Origin: Eopsaltria australis
Taxonomy: Eukaryota > Chordata > Aves > Passeriformes > Petroicidae
NCBI GenBank assembly: GCA_034509425.1
Contig: JAVTVJ010000499.1
Coordinates: 186,001 to 250,000, forward strand
Direction: 5' to 3'
DNA: 64,000 nt
Translations under genes and position numbers: made by a program
The notes under the pieces: generated by a model
Seen by the model: only the letters and a program-made list of their open reading frames with translations
What the model was told of the DNA's origin: nothing
Databases searched by the model: none
Shown here: positions 36,041 to 48,252 of the stretch, one piece after another
Numbering within the stretch: position 1 is the stretch's first letter
Layout: every line of letters begins with the position of its first letter

Positions 36041-37340
36041 CCCAGCATGAGCAAGTTTATCAAAATCAGCTCTCCCCTAGGTGTGGTAAATTCTCCATAG
36101 TGCAGGAATTCCATCCATGAGCACTTCCCTGCCCATGCCAGCACATCCAGCATCCCGTAGCCCATCCTCTTTGCAAATGGATCATAATGGAAGTGCCAGC
36201 TTAGATTCTGTCTGATTGATAAATAACCCCTGCTCAAAGAGGAAAGGAGCAAAGTGCATCAATTTGATTAATTCTCCCATTTGCTTCATGCTTAAAAAAA
36301 TAAATAAAGCCTGTCTGATGCTTTTTAGAGCTGGTAACAAGAACATAATCTCATGTCTACAGTGCAGTGGTCATGTCACTGTAATTTTAATTAAGCCCTT
36401 TCAGTTTAAAGGTTTAATCCACATATTGAAGCAGCCTTGCTGTCGCCACATGGAAATTTAAATGGGAACCCTACAAAAAGCCACCTATTTTTTGGTAAGG
36501 ATGTTGTCATAATGTCCATGGTTCTTGGCAGGGAATGGAAGTGCCAAGAGCTTCCATAGGAGGGCAAAATTGTTTTTCTCCTTGCTTATCATCTAATATA
36601 TTCCAGAGGTAAAGGGAGGCTGAAATCTAGCATTTCTTATTAGGATCTTTAGTTTTTTTCCATTGTCTCCCTATTTGAGAATTCAACATTTATCAGCAAT
36701 GCGTGTGAGTGCCCCCATTTCCTGTCCACCTTCCTTCCTGCATTCAAATATTCCTGTATTGACTTAACCACCTTTTCCATTGCACAGTTTTCCATACTAT
36801 CTTAACAAGAGAAAAAAAAAATTGATCTTGTCATATCAGAGGGAATATTTTAAAGATTTAATTGAGCGTGTGCTGCAAAAATAGCAGATTTTCTGTTTGA
36901 AGGGAAACATCACACGTTGCACTCCTCCAGATTAAACAAAATCAGATCTTACAACTGTGACAAATGAGAAATCTGCATCACAAGAAGCTGAAGATTTGAT
37001 TTGGCATAAGCCTGAGCCGTTATTCCAATGGTCCCTGAGGGATGCAGCACCAAAACTTTTATTGTTTCTATTGTTTTATTGTAGGTGGCACATTATCATT
37101 CTTACAGACTGATCCTTTTCCTTACTATTTCCTTGTTTTCCCTGACTGCACATTTACCACAGCAACAGGAGCCTCCTAAATCCTATAACCATGGCCATTA
37201 ATGACCCAAGTCGCTATTTAGGCACAGAAAATATGCTCCCACACCAGTAAATTGATTTTTTTAATCAATGTATTGTGCAGACCAAGTTTGGGAATTAAGA
37301 GCTACATGGCTTTAACCTGTAACTCCTTAGGATATTTAGA

Positions 37341-38060
37341 GTCATGGAGTGATTTGGGTTGGAGGGACCTTGAAGCCCATCCAGTGCCACCCCTACCATG
37401 GGCAAGGACACCTTCCACTATCCCAGGCTGCTCCAAGCCCCAGTGCCCAACCTGGCTTTGGACACTTCTAGGGATGGGCTGTGCTTTATGGCTTTTCCCA
37501 GCACTAGGAGCTGAATGCACAGCAGGGCAGGGAGGGCTCCTGGCCCTGGGGCAGCCCTGGGGCACCTCTGCCCTGCTGTGTCCAGCTCTGGATGCTGAGC
37601 ACAGCAGGGCCAGGGAGCTCCTGGAGCGGGGCCAGCGGAGGCTGCGCAGCTGAGGAAGGGCCTGGAGCATCTGGGTGCCCAGGAAAGGCTGAGGGAGCTG
37701 GGGCTGCTCAGCCTCGAGAGGAGCCCCAGCTGAGAGGGGCCCTCAGGCCTGGCTGTCCCTGTGTGCAGGGAGGGCTCCGAGCAGGGCCCAGGCTCTGCTG
37801 CGGGGCCCAGCAATGGCACCAGAGCCACGGGCAGGGACTGAGCCCAGCAATTGCCCTGCACAGGAGGCACAACTTCTGCCCTGGCCAGGGGCCAGCCCTG
37901 AACAGATTGTGCACACAGGCTCTGGCCTCTCCTCCCTGGGGCTATTGCAGAGCTGTGTGCACACAATGCTGTGCCCTGGGCTCTGGCATGGCCCTGCTGG
38001 AGCAGGGAGGTGGCACCAGGTGCCCCCTGTGCCTCCTGACTCATCCTGGGATTCTGTGAA
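37341..38060. mobile_element. Composite CR1: antisense 3' end joined to GC-rich sense CR1-like segment
   Basis: The left part, 37341-37478, is antisense CR1 3' text (GTCATGGAGTGATTTGGGTT, then GACACTTCTAGGGATGGG). At about 37479 it switches to GCTGTGCTTTATGGCTTTTC and a GC-rich sense segment that includes GCCAGCGGAGGCTGCGCAGC and ends CATCCTGGGATTCTGTGAA, again a CR1-type 3' end. The same junction occurs at 62085. Segment 37634-38033 matches 49075-49474 with about three substitutions in 400 bp. The 257-codon open frame across it is not a gene. Confidence 0.82.
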
Positions 38061-38478
38061 TATTCACTACTCAAATATAAATTATTCACCACTACCCCAA
38101 GCTGACCCGTGCTGGGATTCTGTGAACATTCCCCACTCACACAATGATCTTTATCCCTATGATCCTCTACGATGGGCTGTGAACTGAACACCTGAAATAG
38201 AAACCAGCTGCATTCTCAGGGTGAAAAAAGCGAGGGGACAAGTGGTGCTGAGTTTGTTCACACAATGTAACACAAAATGTTAGAGCTCTGCCAGGATTCA
38301 TTCCCTTTTCACAAATGTTTCACACCCTTCTTCCCCCTGATGGTGCTGAATGATGACCGACGGGATAAAAAGGAAGAGAAAGCTGCAGAAGAGACAAGCA
38401 AGCCCACCCCACATTTTCTCCACAGCTTTTTGTTTTCTGAAGAATATAAAAACACTGAAAAAATTCAGCCCTAATTAC

Positions 38479-38591
38479 CTTAATAACCAAGTCAAACTTC
38501 TGGTGTAAATCCCTGTTTATTGGCTTGAGGAGTGTCAGTTCAGCCGTTGTGAGATTCATATGGAAATACTGGGGGTAATCCTCAGGAGTAC
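38479..38591 (-). CDS. PCDH15: PCDH15 exon 4 of 9 in window (EC3, middle)
   Basis: 113 nt; begins with the last two bases of the split glycine and ends in phase 0. Acceptor TTTCTTGCAG, donor GTAATT. The peptide is [20 protein letters not shown] then [17 protein letters not shown]. It encodes middle strands of EC3. The usual DRE motif of cadherin repeats is NRD here ([10 protein letters not shown]), and human PCDH15 also has NRD at this place (PVNRDFHQKF). The context [10 protein letters not shown] differs from human FFHMHPRTAE, which gives a possible N-glycosylation sequon (NLT) that is absent from human at this position as I recall it. Exons 3 and 4 are each out of frame alone but keep the frame as a pair. 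Confidence 0.95.
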
Positions 38592-39680
38592 CTGCAAGAA
38601 AGACATTGAGGTTTGCACAACTTTCAAAGGCTTAGTTCAGCAATGTGTTTATTTTACTCGTTAATCATCAAAGGAACAAAGCCTAATTCTGTTCTTGGAA
38701 GGATAAAATGTTGCCTTATTTGGACATGGAGCTTAAGGACACTACCAAGTTATGTATTTAATGTTATTATTTCTTCACTTTCCAAACCCATGAAGATTCC
38801 TCTCAACTGGGACTCCCTAAGTACTTGATAAAAACAGGAATATTATTAATAACACACAAATAATATGATAACAACAGGTTATTTTAGAAATCCTTGTAGG
38901 AAAAGTTTTTCCTCAGGGAGGAAGCACGAGATGAAACCTCAGTTTATTGTCAGTTGTAGATGGTGTTTTTATGGCTGTGGGTTTTGAGGATATTTTCCAG
39001 GCTGGTGGAAACAGAAGCCTCAGAGCCTGAATGGATTTGGGAGCCCATGGAGACTGAGGAAGGGCTGTGCCAAGGCTGTGCCTGGCACCTGCAGCCCAAA
39101 AATGTGCCTGTGCCTAAGCCTAAAGGTTCCAGCACCACAGCCTGGCACAGGAGGAGGGAAAAATTCCAGCTACAGCGATTCTGACCCTGGGATTCTCTAA
39201 GAAAAAGTGCAAAAGGGCTCAGAAAGCCAAAGTGCTCCACACAGAGTGAACTCCAGCATTCCCAGCTCTGCAATAGTGTAAGAGCATCCCAAGAAGCCAA
39301 AATTGTGATTATAAGCCCAAAATCTTGAGGGTTTTAGGTCTGGCAGCAGCTCTGCCAGCAGCTGAGGGCAGAAGGCACTCCTGGATGAAGGGAGAAGAGC
39401 CCCAGGACATCCCTGAGCCCAGGGGTTGTGTGTCCCTAAAGCTCCTTGGGAGCAGCACAAACCTGGCCCTGCCAAACCCTGAATCCAGCCAGGACTGAGG
39501 CATCAGACTGAACACGAGGAGAGATCACTTTCCTGATAAATGCTGCTGCTTTCTGTTCACCCTTCAAGTGCAATGGTTAGAAAGCACTTTTCGAAAGCCA
39601 GGAGATAAATTACTGTAATCATTTAATTTAGAATCCTCCAATTATAACCATTTGCTAGATAAATATACTATACATTTATT

Positions 39681-39704
39681 TTTATATATATAATATATAT
39701 ATTC
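39681..39704. repeat. TA microsatellite
   Basis: TTATATATATAATATATATA, an AT-only tract about 1.1 kb from exon 4. Confidence 0.85.
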
Positions 39705-41433
39705 TATGACTGTCTTGATCTACACCTATATCATCAACCCAAAAAGTAGCAAAAGAACCACCATGGATTATTTTTTCTCTTACACCACCAGCAGCATTTT
39801 AAGCTCCAAGTCCTGCCTTGCCCTTTGATTTCAAGTTCTAATTAATTAATCTAATTTTTGAAGAGCACAAGGCACCCAGCAGGAGCTCCTAACTTTTGGC
39901 AGGTAACAGATTGCTTGTTTTAGAGGCTGCACATCACCAGGGCTGTGGCTGAAGCTAAAAAACATCAAGAAATTAAAGAATGAATGCAAAAACTCACTGA
40001 AAGGAGAAAACAAGAGGTGCCCTAAAGAGAACAAATACGTAGGGGAGGAGGGTAAGAGTCACAAAGGGGTCTAGAGAAGGGAAGATGAGGCTAACATTGT
40101 GCAAGGATGTCAGGAAAGAATCCAGGAAAAAAAAGGAAAAAAAACAACTCAAAAAACTCCACAAACAACCAAACCAACCTCACCGGGTACAGGAGGAAAA
40201 GACAGCAAGGTGGATGGATGACAGAAAAGAAAAAATTAAGGGATAACAGAGGTGGGTGCCCAAATCCTCACTGGGGATGCCTGCTCAGCTCCTGCATTCC
40301 TGAACTCTAGGAGCCAGGTTTTCCAGGAACAGGGATATCTGCTTCTGCAGACACACAAATATTGGCATTTGACAGAGCTGGGCTGCCCTCAGTCCACCTC
40401 TGCCCGCTCTGAAATCCAGGGATGAGCTCTGAGTCTCCTGGCTGCAGAAATTCCATGTGTTTGGAGAGACTGAGGGATCAAAATGTAGGAGGCCAGCAAG
40501 GGGGAGAAGGAAAGGACTCCTCAATTTGCTTTTCCCAGAGCCAGAGGAGGAGTTTTGTGGGACCTGGGGCTTAAAATGGACACAGGACTGGAGAGGATCC
40601 CCCCCTTCCCAAAAGCTATTGTGCATTTTCGGCTCTTTCTTTAAGATATCAACCAAAAGTGTCCAAAACTGGCAGCAGAAATCACAGAGCCAGTTCCAAA
40701 GGCAAAAAGCTGATGACTGAAAGGAAAATTTGGCTTTTCTCCCAGATTGGCCCCAGAGAAAATAAAGGCTTCAAATTACTCCTAAAAAGAATATTTTACT
40801 GGTAATTTACTATTAAAATAATGCATTTTACTATTAAAAATAATAACATTTTCCAGTCAAAATAATAAAAATTACTGGTAGAATCAATAACATTGTTAAT
40901 AAAAATGAAGGGAGGGGCCTTGCTTCGCACCTGGATAAATCCTGGGAATGTGGGTGTATTGCAAAGACCCAAAGAAATGAACATTTCCAAATGTCAAGGA
41001 CTTGAAAAATTAGTGTATTACCAAAAAAAAAACAAACAAAAAACATTCCAAATATCCTGTTCCCAAATGTTAAATATATCAAATATCCACAGTGCCCAAA
41101 GTATTTGCCTTGCTCAGGTGGGCAAAGACAGAAGGGAAAAGAAGAACCAAATAAAATTGAGTAAAGTTAAATAAAACTTAAAATCATTCTCCTAAGCTAC
41201 TTATTCCCTAATTCCATGGGTACAGTTCAAACCTCCCAGTGTTGAAGAAAGGACATTCCCAAAGATATCACGGAGGAGGAGAAAAGGGGGAAAAATCAAC
41301 GTAATGAGAAATATCTGCAAGGCCCATTTCCTGTGGAGCTACTTAATACTTTCTGAGGCTGTAACAGAAATAGCAAATCCTGGCAGAGATGAAGGCAGGC
41401 TTAAAATCCAAAAAGAAATCTTTTGGAATAGCA

Positions 41434-42348
41434 CAGGGGAGGGAAAATATGGAAAATAAAAAGAGAAAAACAGGAAAAAAAAAAGAAAAAAAAGAGAGTG
41501 AAGGGAAGGGGAAAAGGAGAAAAAAAAGAAGGCAAAAAGAAGCAAAGAGGAAAAAAATAAGGGAGGAATGAGTTTTAAAAAAAGGAATATAGAAACGAGA
41601 AAAAAAGGAAAAAAGAAGGAAAAATTAATAAAGAAAGAAAAAAGGAAAAGAGAAACAAAAAAGAGGGGGAAAGGGAAATTTAAGGGAAGGGAAAAGAAGG
41701 GGAAAAGAGAAGGACAATAGGAAGGAGAAAAAAGAAGGAAAAAGGAAGGAAAAAAGAAGGAAAGAGAAGGAAAAAGAAGGCAAAAAAAGAAGAAAAGAAG
41801 GAATAGAGAAGGAAAGGTGAAGGAAAAAAGATGAAGAAATAAAAAGGAAAAGATCAGGTGCAAGTGAATTTAAAGAGAAGGAAGATAGAAACTAGGGAAA
41901 AGGAAATGAGGAAAAAATAAGGAAAAAACAAGAAAGGAAAAAAGAAAGAATGAAAAGAAGAAAAGATGGAAAAAGAAAAAAAAAGAAGAAAAGAGAACAG
42001 GAAAGAAGGAAAAAAGAGGAAAAAGGTAAGGGAGGAAGGGAAAAAGAAGGAAAAAAAGAAAAAAGAAGGAAAAAAGAAGGAAAATATAAGGGAAAAAGAA
42101 GGAACATAAGAAAAGCGAAAGAAAATAGAAAGAAGAAAAAATAAAGGAGAAAAGGAGAAGGAAGAATGAAGGAAAAGATGGAAAATAGATGGAAAAGAGA
42201 AAAAAAAAGCAAAAAATATAAAATAAGAAAATGGAGGAGGAAAGGAGGAAAAAGAGAAAGAGTAAAGAAGGAAAAAAGAGGAAAAAAGAAAGAAGGAAAA
42301 AGAAAGGAGATAAAAAAAAGGAGAGAAAAACAAAGGAGGAATAAAAGG
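41434..42348. repeat. Long polypurine tract (GAAAA/GGAAA-rich), about 0.9 kb
   Basis: On the + strand nearly every base is A or G (GGAAAAAAGAAGGAAA-like units) with rare T or C. It is degenerate, without a fixed period. On the PCDH15 transcript strand it is a C/U tract. It produces several long false frames, up to 193 codons, rich in Phe/Ser/Leu on one strand and Lys/Glu/Arg on the other. Confidence 0.95.
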
Positions 42349-43173
42349 TCCCCAAATCAAACCAAATTGCTGCATTACCTTTCTGAATTATTTTTAGGAG
42401 GTCAGAACAGCCACTCCAATATTCCCAATATCCCATGTTAGTGACCCACAATCTTTAATAATTTCTCTCCTGAAGAACTTTTGTGAATTATGCAAAAAAC
42501 CTTAAAAAGTTGCCCTAAACGTGGCCCTCAGGTGGAGCTGTCCCTGCAGAACTTAGGAATCAAATCAATTTATGACATCTATAAAGAACTCCATTTGCAG
42601 AGCTAAACCGCCACAATGTGCTCCTCAAAATCCTCACTTCCACCTCTCCTTGGCTGGGAAAACCATGGAGCTCAACACAGGGAACACAGGGAGAAGATGT
42701 GATTCCACAAAATGCTCCATTCTCAAATCCCACTGAAAGAGCTGTGTGTGGATTTTGGGAAGAGCTGGCAAGTGGAGACCTGAAACTGCCGACCACCCTC
42801 AGGCCTTTCCATGCTCACATCTCACAAGCCCAGAAACAAATGCCAAACACAGGCAAATAGCAGGAAAAAGAAGAGAAAGGAGCATAAACAACTAAACAAA
42901 CTTTAAATTACAAAGGAAATCTCACAGGCAGCAAAACTGGAAGTGGATACTGTAAGAGCCTCGGAGCTGCCCTGTGCCATGGGATTTTTGGGATGAAATC
43001 TGCTCTAATTGCCCTTTTTTAGCCTCTTTTTTTGTGTCTGTCAGCAGAAAACACATCCCAGCAGAGCTCTCCTTTCCCTCGCTGTGTTGTTCCAGTCACT
43101 AAACCAGACAATTCTGGATTTAATCTGAACACTAATAAATATCCACGTTAAATGAACTTCCCCATGGCAATTA

Positions 43174-43464
<291 letters not shown>

Positions 43465-43669
43465 TTAGAAAGCCAGCAGGGAGATCTGGAGGTTTAGCAC
43501 AACAACATCTCACTGGGAAGGGTATTGGAGGGGAAAAAACCTTCAGAATGAGAAGAATATTTACAGCTCATGGCCCCTTTAAATCCAAATTTACCAGGCA
43601 ACACAAACATTTCTATAGCAACCTCCTTTCTTTGAGATGCATTTTTAGGATAGATCCTGGAGGAAAGGA

Positions 43670-44092
43670 ATCAAAAAATCCCAAAATGGTTTGGATGGGA
43701 AGGGACTTTGAAGTCCATCCAGTGCCACCCCTGCCATGAGCAGGGACACCTTCCACTGTCCCAGGCTGCTCCAAGCCCCAATGTCCAACCTGACCTTGGA
43801 CACTTCCAGGGATCCAGGGGCAGCCACAGCTTCTCTGGGCACCCTGTGCCAGGGCCTGCCCACCCTCCCAGGGAACAATTCCTTCCTTATATTTCAGCTA
43901 AATTTCCCCTCTGTCAGTCTGAACCCATTCCCCTTGTCCTGTCCCTTCAGTTCCTGTTGCAGGGCCCCTCCCCAGCTTCCCTGTAGCTCCTTCAGACCCT
44001 GGAAGGTGCTGTGAGGTCTCCACACACCCTTCTCCTCTCCAGCCCCAGCCCTCCCAGCCTGGCTCCACAGAGAAAGTGCTCCAGCCCCTTTA
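43670..44092 (-). mobile_element. CR1 LINE 3' fragment
   Basis: From CCAAAATGGTTTGGATGGGA through CTTTGAAGTCCATCCAGTGC to CTTCAGACCCTGGAAGGTGC and AAGTGCTCCAGCCCC. About 420 bp, 240 bp from exon 3 on the upstream side in transcript terms. Confidence 0.9.
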
Positions 44093-44413
44093 TCAGCTTA
44101 GAAGCTGATAGTAAACACTTGATAAAGGAAGCTCACAAATACTTGACTGTGTTTCTATAAATAGTCCCTTGACTCAGAGATTTCGGGCATCACACAGTGA
44201 AACACAGAAAATGCCTGAAAATAGGAAAACAGCAAAATGAACTGGAGCATTGTCAGGAGCTGGAGTGGCTGTGATCCACAAATACACACTGCAAAAGAAA
44301 CTTAAGGTACAGACATTTCAGGGATAGCTACACTGGAAAATTGTGGATGGGTGTGGGAACAATCCACCGTTATCTGGAAGTGAATTCAAATGCTTAACAT
44401 GGAGCAAGGCTTG

Positions 44414-44760
44414 TAGAATCATGGAAAGGTTTGGGTTGGAAGGGACCTTAAAGATCCAAAATTCCACCCCCTGCCGTGGGGGCAGGGACACCTTTCCCTA
44501 TCCCAGGCTGCTCCAAGTCCAGTCCAACCTGGCCTTGGACACTGCCAGGGATCCAGGGGCAGCCACAGCTTCTCTGGGCACCCTGTGCCAGGGCCTGCCC
44601 ACCCTCCCAGGGAACAATTCCTTCCCAATATCCCATCCATCCCTGCCTTCTGGCACTGGGAAGCCATTCCCCTTGTCCTGGCACTCCATCCCTTGTTCCC
44701 AAGTCTCTCTCCATCTTTCTTGTAGCTCCTTCAGGTCTTGGAAGGCCACAATCAGTTCAC
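44414..44760 (-). mobile_element. CR1 LINE 3' fragment
   Basis: GTAGAATCATGGAAAGGTTT, GGGTTGGAAGGGACCTTAAA and CCTTCAGGTCTTGGAAGGCC. Two CR1 copies in the same orientation lie within 350 bp here. Confidence 0.9.
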
Positions 44761-45837
44761 CCCAAAAGTGGTGCCAGCTTTCATCTTTGTCAATCCAGCC
44801 TCCAGTGGTAACTCCAGAGCTGCCATTCCGAACTCCCAGAGTTTCAGTGACCTTGGCTGCTCAACCAACTACAAATGTGCCACACATGGATGTGTCCACA
44901 CCAGGCTTTCCCCTCCCCTTGGAACGCTTCCCTGCATGGCAAAAACTCTTAATGAGCTCCGTGAAAAACCAGACATCATTTGTTTTCCCATACAGAACTC
45001 GTCCTGGCAGCCTTTCCTTTGGAAAGTGCCGTGTTCTGCAAGAGGGGATTTGAAATTTAGCGTGGGAATAGGAATGAGACAAGTCCACACTTGGCCAAGT
45101 TTTGGCAGAGCAGTCAGAAATCATCCTGCTGAGAGCTGGAAGGGAACTGTGAGAGCTTTGGCAATGTTGAAGGGAAAATTAGAGGGCAAAGGGATGAGCC
45201 AGGAGGAGCGGAGGAAGCCAGGGATGGAGGAAAGGCAGTTTATTGACTTCTCTTGTAGGTGTGGATGGGCAGCACCATGGTCACCTGCCACCACACCCCA
45301 AGGTCCCCTCTGTCATTTCCTATGGGTTCCTCACATCCAGAGGCTCTTCCAGCCTTTTCCACACCAAATTTGAGGTACAGACATGTCAGGGATAAGCACA
45401 TTAAAAAGTGAGAATGGATGCTCTTGGCTTGCCAAATTGGGACTGGGAAGTTCCTCACTCCACTCCTACTCATGGCTTTTGTCCCTGTCCCCATCCCACT
45501 GGCCAGGTCCTTTGTCACCACCCAATTCCATTTGGGACTCGTTGAAAAATTAAACTCTTAAAAGCGTACTGAGGGAGTTAAGCTCAAAATAGGCAGAAAG
45601 AAAGAGAGAAGAAGATATATTTGACACCTGCTTGAATTTTTAAAAGGCTCTAGGATGGCATAAAAGTTGTATGGGGAGAGAGAAGATTGTGCAGAAATCT
45701 GACCAAGACTAAAATGCTATATTTAAATTCACTGATCAGTTGGAGCACTCGAAGAAAAGCCCACATTCAAGTTACAAACACACCCACAACAAAACCAATC
45801 CCATTTGTTAGGCTGGGTTTAAGCTCACCTTTAATGC

Positions 45838-46013
45838 CTAGAGAAGCTGTGGCTGCCCCCGGATCCCTGGCAGTGTCCAAGGCCAGGCTGGATTTTGGGG
45901 CTTGGAGCAGCCTGGGACAGTGGAAGGTGTCCCTGCCCATGGCAGGGGTGGCACGGGGTGGGCTTTAAGGTCCCTTCCCACCCAAATCAATCTGGGATTC
46001 TGGGATTCTGTGA
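45838..46013 (+). mobile_element. CR1 LINE 3' fragment
   Basis: Starts sharply at AGAGAAGCTGTGGCTGCCCC and ends with a duplicated terminal motif, CTGGGATTCTGGGATTCTGT, the tandem 3' end expected of a complete CR1 terminus. Confidence 0.9.
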
Positions 46014-46418
46014 TAACAATATTGCAGACCAGGCTGAGTCTATGCCAAACCAAGACTAAAATCAGAATTGTTCAACAAATAACTCAAATAGCAAGGACAA
46101 TGCTTTATTTTCCAGTTCAAGGAAAAGCTGGAAAGCAGCACTTAGAACCCCTGCATTTGAGATGAAACAGGTTCTGGTTGAACAGAAGATATTTGATCCC
46201 ATACTGCCACCTTTGCACCGACCCCTGGGAAACAAAGCACTCAACTGATTAGAAACAAGTCCAATAAGGAAATTAATTATAAGGAAGCTGAGAATGAAAT
46301 GTGAAATCCATTAAGTTTTTATTCTATAGAAGTTGTTTCTCCATGTACTGTACACACCTGAAATGGACTGCTCAAGAGCTAGGAGGTATCATGCACATTT
46401 GCTGAAATGTTTAGGGAT

Positions 46419-46809
46419 AGAATCATAAAATCATGGAATGGCTTGGGTTGGGAGGAACCTTAAAGCCCATTCTGTTCCACCCCCTGCCATGTCAGGGACA
46501 CCTTCCACTGTCCCAGGCTGCTCCAAGCCCTGTCCAGCCTGGCCTTGGACACTGCCAGGGATCCAGGGGCAGCCACAGCTTCTCTGGGCACCCTGTGCCA
46601 GGGCCTGCCCACCCTCCCAGGGAACAATTCCTGCCCAATATCCCATCTAAATTTCCCTTCTGTCAGTCTGAACCCATTCCCCTTGTCCTGTCCTTCCAGT
46701 TCCTGTTGCAGAGTCCCTTTCCAGCTTCCCTGCAGTCCCTTCAGACCCTGGATGGGACTGTGGGGTCTCCCCAGAACTTTCTCTTCTCCAGGCTGAACAG
46801 CCCCGACTT
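46419..46809 (-). mobile_element. CR1 LINE 3' fragment
   Basis: Begins GAATCATAAAATCATGGAAT (doubled 3' terminal motif) and runs through GGGAACAATTCCTGCCCAAT to TTCTCTTCTCCAGGCTGAAC. Confidence 0.9.
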
Positions 46810-48196
46810 CAATAATTTAAAGTTGTTTTGAATTAAATTGGCTGATGTGCCTTGAAGCAAAACTCAAGGTACTTTCAGATTGCTTTAATGATCCACAGAT
46901 AATGCAGCATCTTTTTCATTCAAAGTTAGCAATTAGAACTACGAAAACATAAAACAATGAAGCAGCCATTACTTTAATTAATGGGTAAAAGTATGTTAAT
47001 AAATTAATCAAAGCACACATAGAAAGTCTCAGAATGTGTGCATATACTTTTAATCAGAAATAATTGTTTTAAAAATGAGGAGTCAAACGATGAGTTTTCC
47101 GTAGGCATCCAATATCCTTGTAAGGGGCCTAAAAATCCCCTACCAGGCTCCTTCTCAGGGGCTTCATGAGGAGATAGAAGCTCATTAAAAGGAAAGAAAA
47201 CCAGATTAATGAAAGAGTGAAATGTCTGAGGGGCCCACAGGTGCCTCGGGAGCCCCAGCTGGAGGCAAAGCAAGAGCACAGGGCAGTTTGGCAGGGAAAT
47301 GCTGGAAAAAGTGCTGGGAACATCAGCATGGAGCCACAGTGGGGCAGGGAGATCACTCAGAATAAACAGCTGGCCTTCAAATCCCAGCCTCTGCCAAGGG
47401 GAACATGAAAGGCTACCCAGGCTCTGGCAGAGGCAGGTGATTAAAAACAAACAAGATCTTATCAGGCTGAGGGTGGAATATGCAGTCATTTGTTTACCTG
47501 GGTAGGGGAAAGCTCCCTCTGTGATTGGTGTGGTGATTAATTGACTTCCAGGTGCTCAGTACAGCAGAACTGGGCAGGCCAAAAAGCAGAGCCCCAACCC
47601 CACCTTGCAACTCTTAGCACAGATATTAATAAATTTTAAAAATCCTCCTTCAAACAGAGCCATGATGGGGAGCCTGCCAGCGAGTCTACAGGGCCACGAG
47701 ATGATCAAGGCAGAAAACTACTTAAAAAAAAACTCAGAGAGAATAAGGTAGCAGCAAAAACCTCATTTTCCCCCCTTTCATTGGTATTCACCATGGAAGC
47801 ACAGCAGCACCTTCTCCATGTGGGATGTCCAGCAGGTCCTGCAAAAAATCATGGCCTTCAGAGATGTTATGGATGGAACAAGGCAAATTCAGAGTCCCAT
47901 TTGTGCCAGGGCATTTAAGGCTCCTACTGAGGATTGTGAATAAAAGAAACAGCTGATATTTTAAATTAATGCCTTTAAATGGTGCTTAATAATTCAGGAG
48001 TGCAGCTGCATTCAAAAATCCAAATAGGATTTTTAGGTTCTGGCTTACACGTTGATTTCAACATCCCATGATCCCATGGAATGGTTATGAGGGAATTGAA
48101 AATTGAGATGCAGAATATGCATTTGGAGCTTTCAAGAACAAAAAAAACCCCCCACAATAAACATAACTTTAAAATAAAAGTAATATATTTTCCAAT

Positions 48197-48252
48197 ATTT
48201 TTATTTTATTTTATTTTATTTTATTTTATTTTATTTTATTTTAATTATTTTA
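48197..48252. repeat. ATTTT pentanucleotide microsatellite
   Basis: About ten ATTTT units in near-perfect tandem. Confidence 0.93.

Larger units (their letters stand above)
26081..38478 (-). other. PCDH15: PCDH15 intron between exons 4 and 5 (12398 bp)
   Basis: Phase 0 intron. It is the most repeat-rich intron, with CR1 pieces at 26541-26687, 27820-28300, 29801-29900, 30661-30730, 32200-32429, 32630-32990, 33508-33640, 34212-34520, 34949-35031, 35620-35820 and the composite 37341-38060. It also has a T-rich tract (29066-29185), an AAT/AAC microsatellite (30318-30402) and TA repeats (33668-33693). The stretches 26700-27810, 28310-29060, 30740-32190 and 35830-37330 show nothing I can name. Confidence 0.85.

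Noticed and set aside
37418..38191. 257-codon open frame on the minus strand
   Set aside because: It runs across the composite CR1 and its GC-rich partner; related frames appear in the other two copies of the repeat. GC-rich repeats lack stops by composition.
41339..42451. Open frames of 173-193 codons on the minus strand, rich in Phe/Ser/Leu
   Set aside because: They arise from the polypurine tract read as polypyrimidine; the composition is monotonous and no gene family matches.
44343..45373. Two overlapping plus-strand frames of 236 and 211 codons
   Set aside because: Half is CR1 text and the rest has no recognisable domain, splice context or homologue.
44300..45400. Similar short texts GGTACAGACATTTCAGGGAT near 44310 and GGTACAGACATGTCAGGGAT near 45375
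   Set aside because: The match is only about 25 bp with no extension, too short to call a repeat family by eye.
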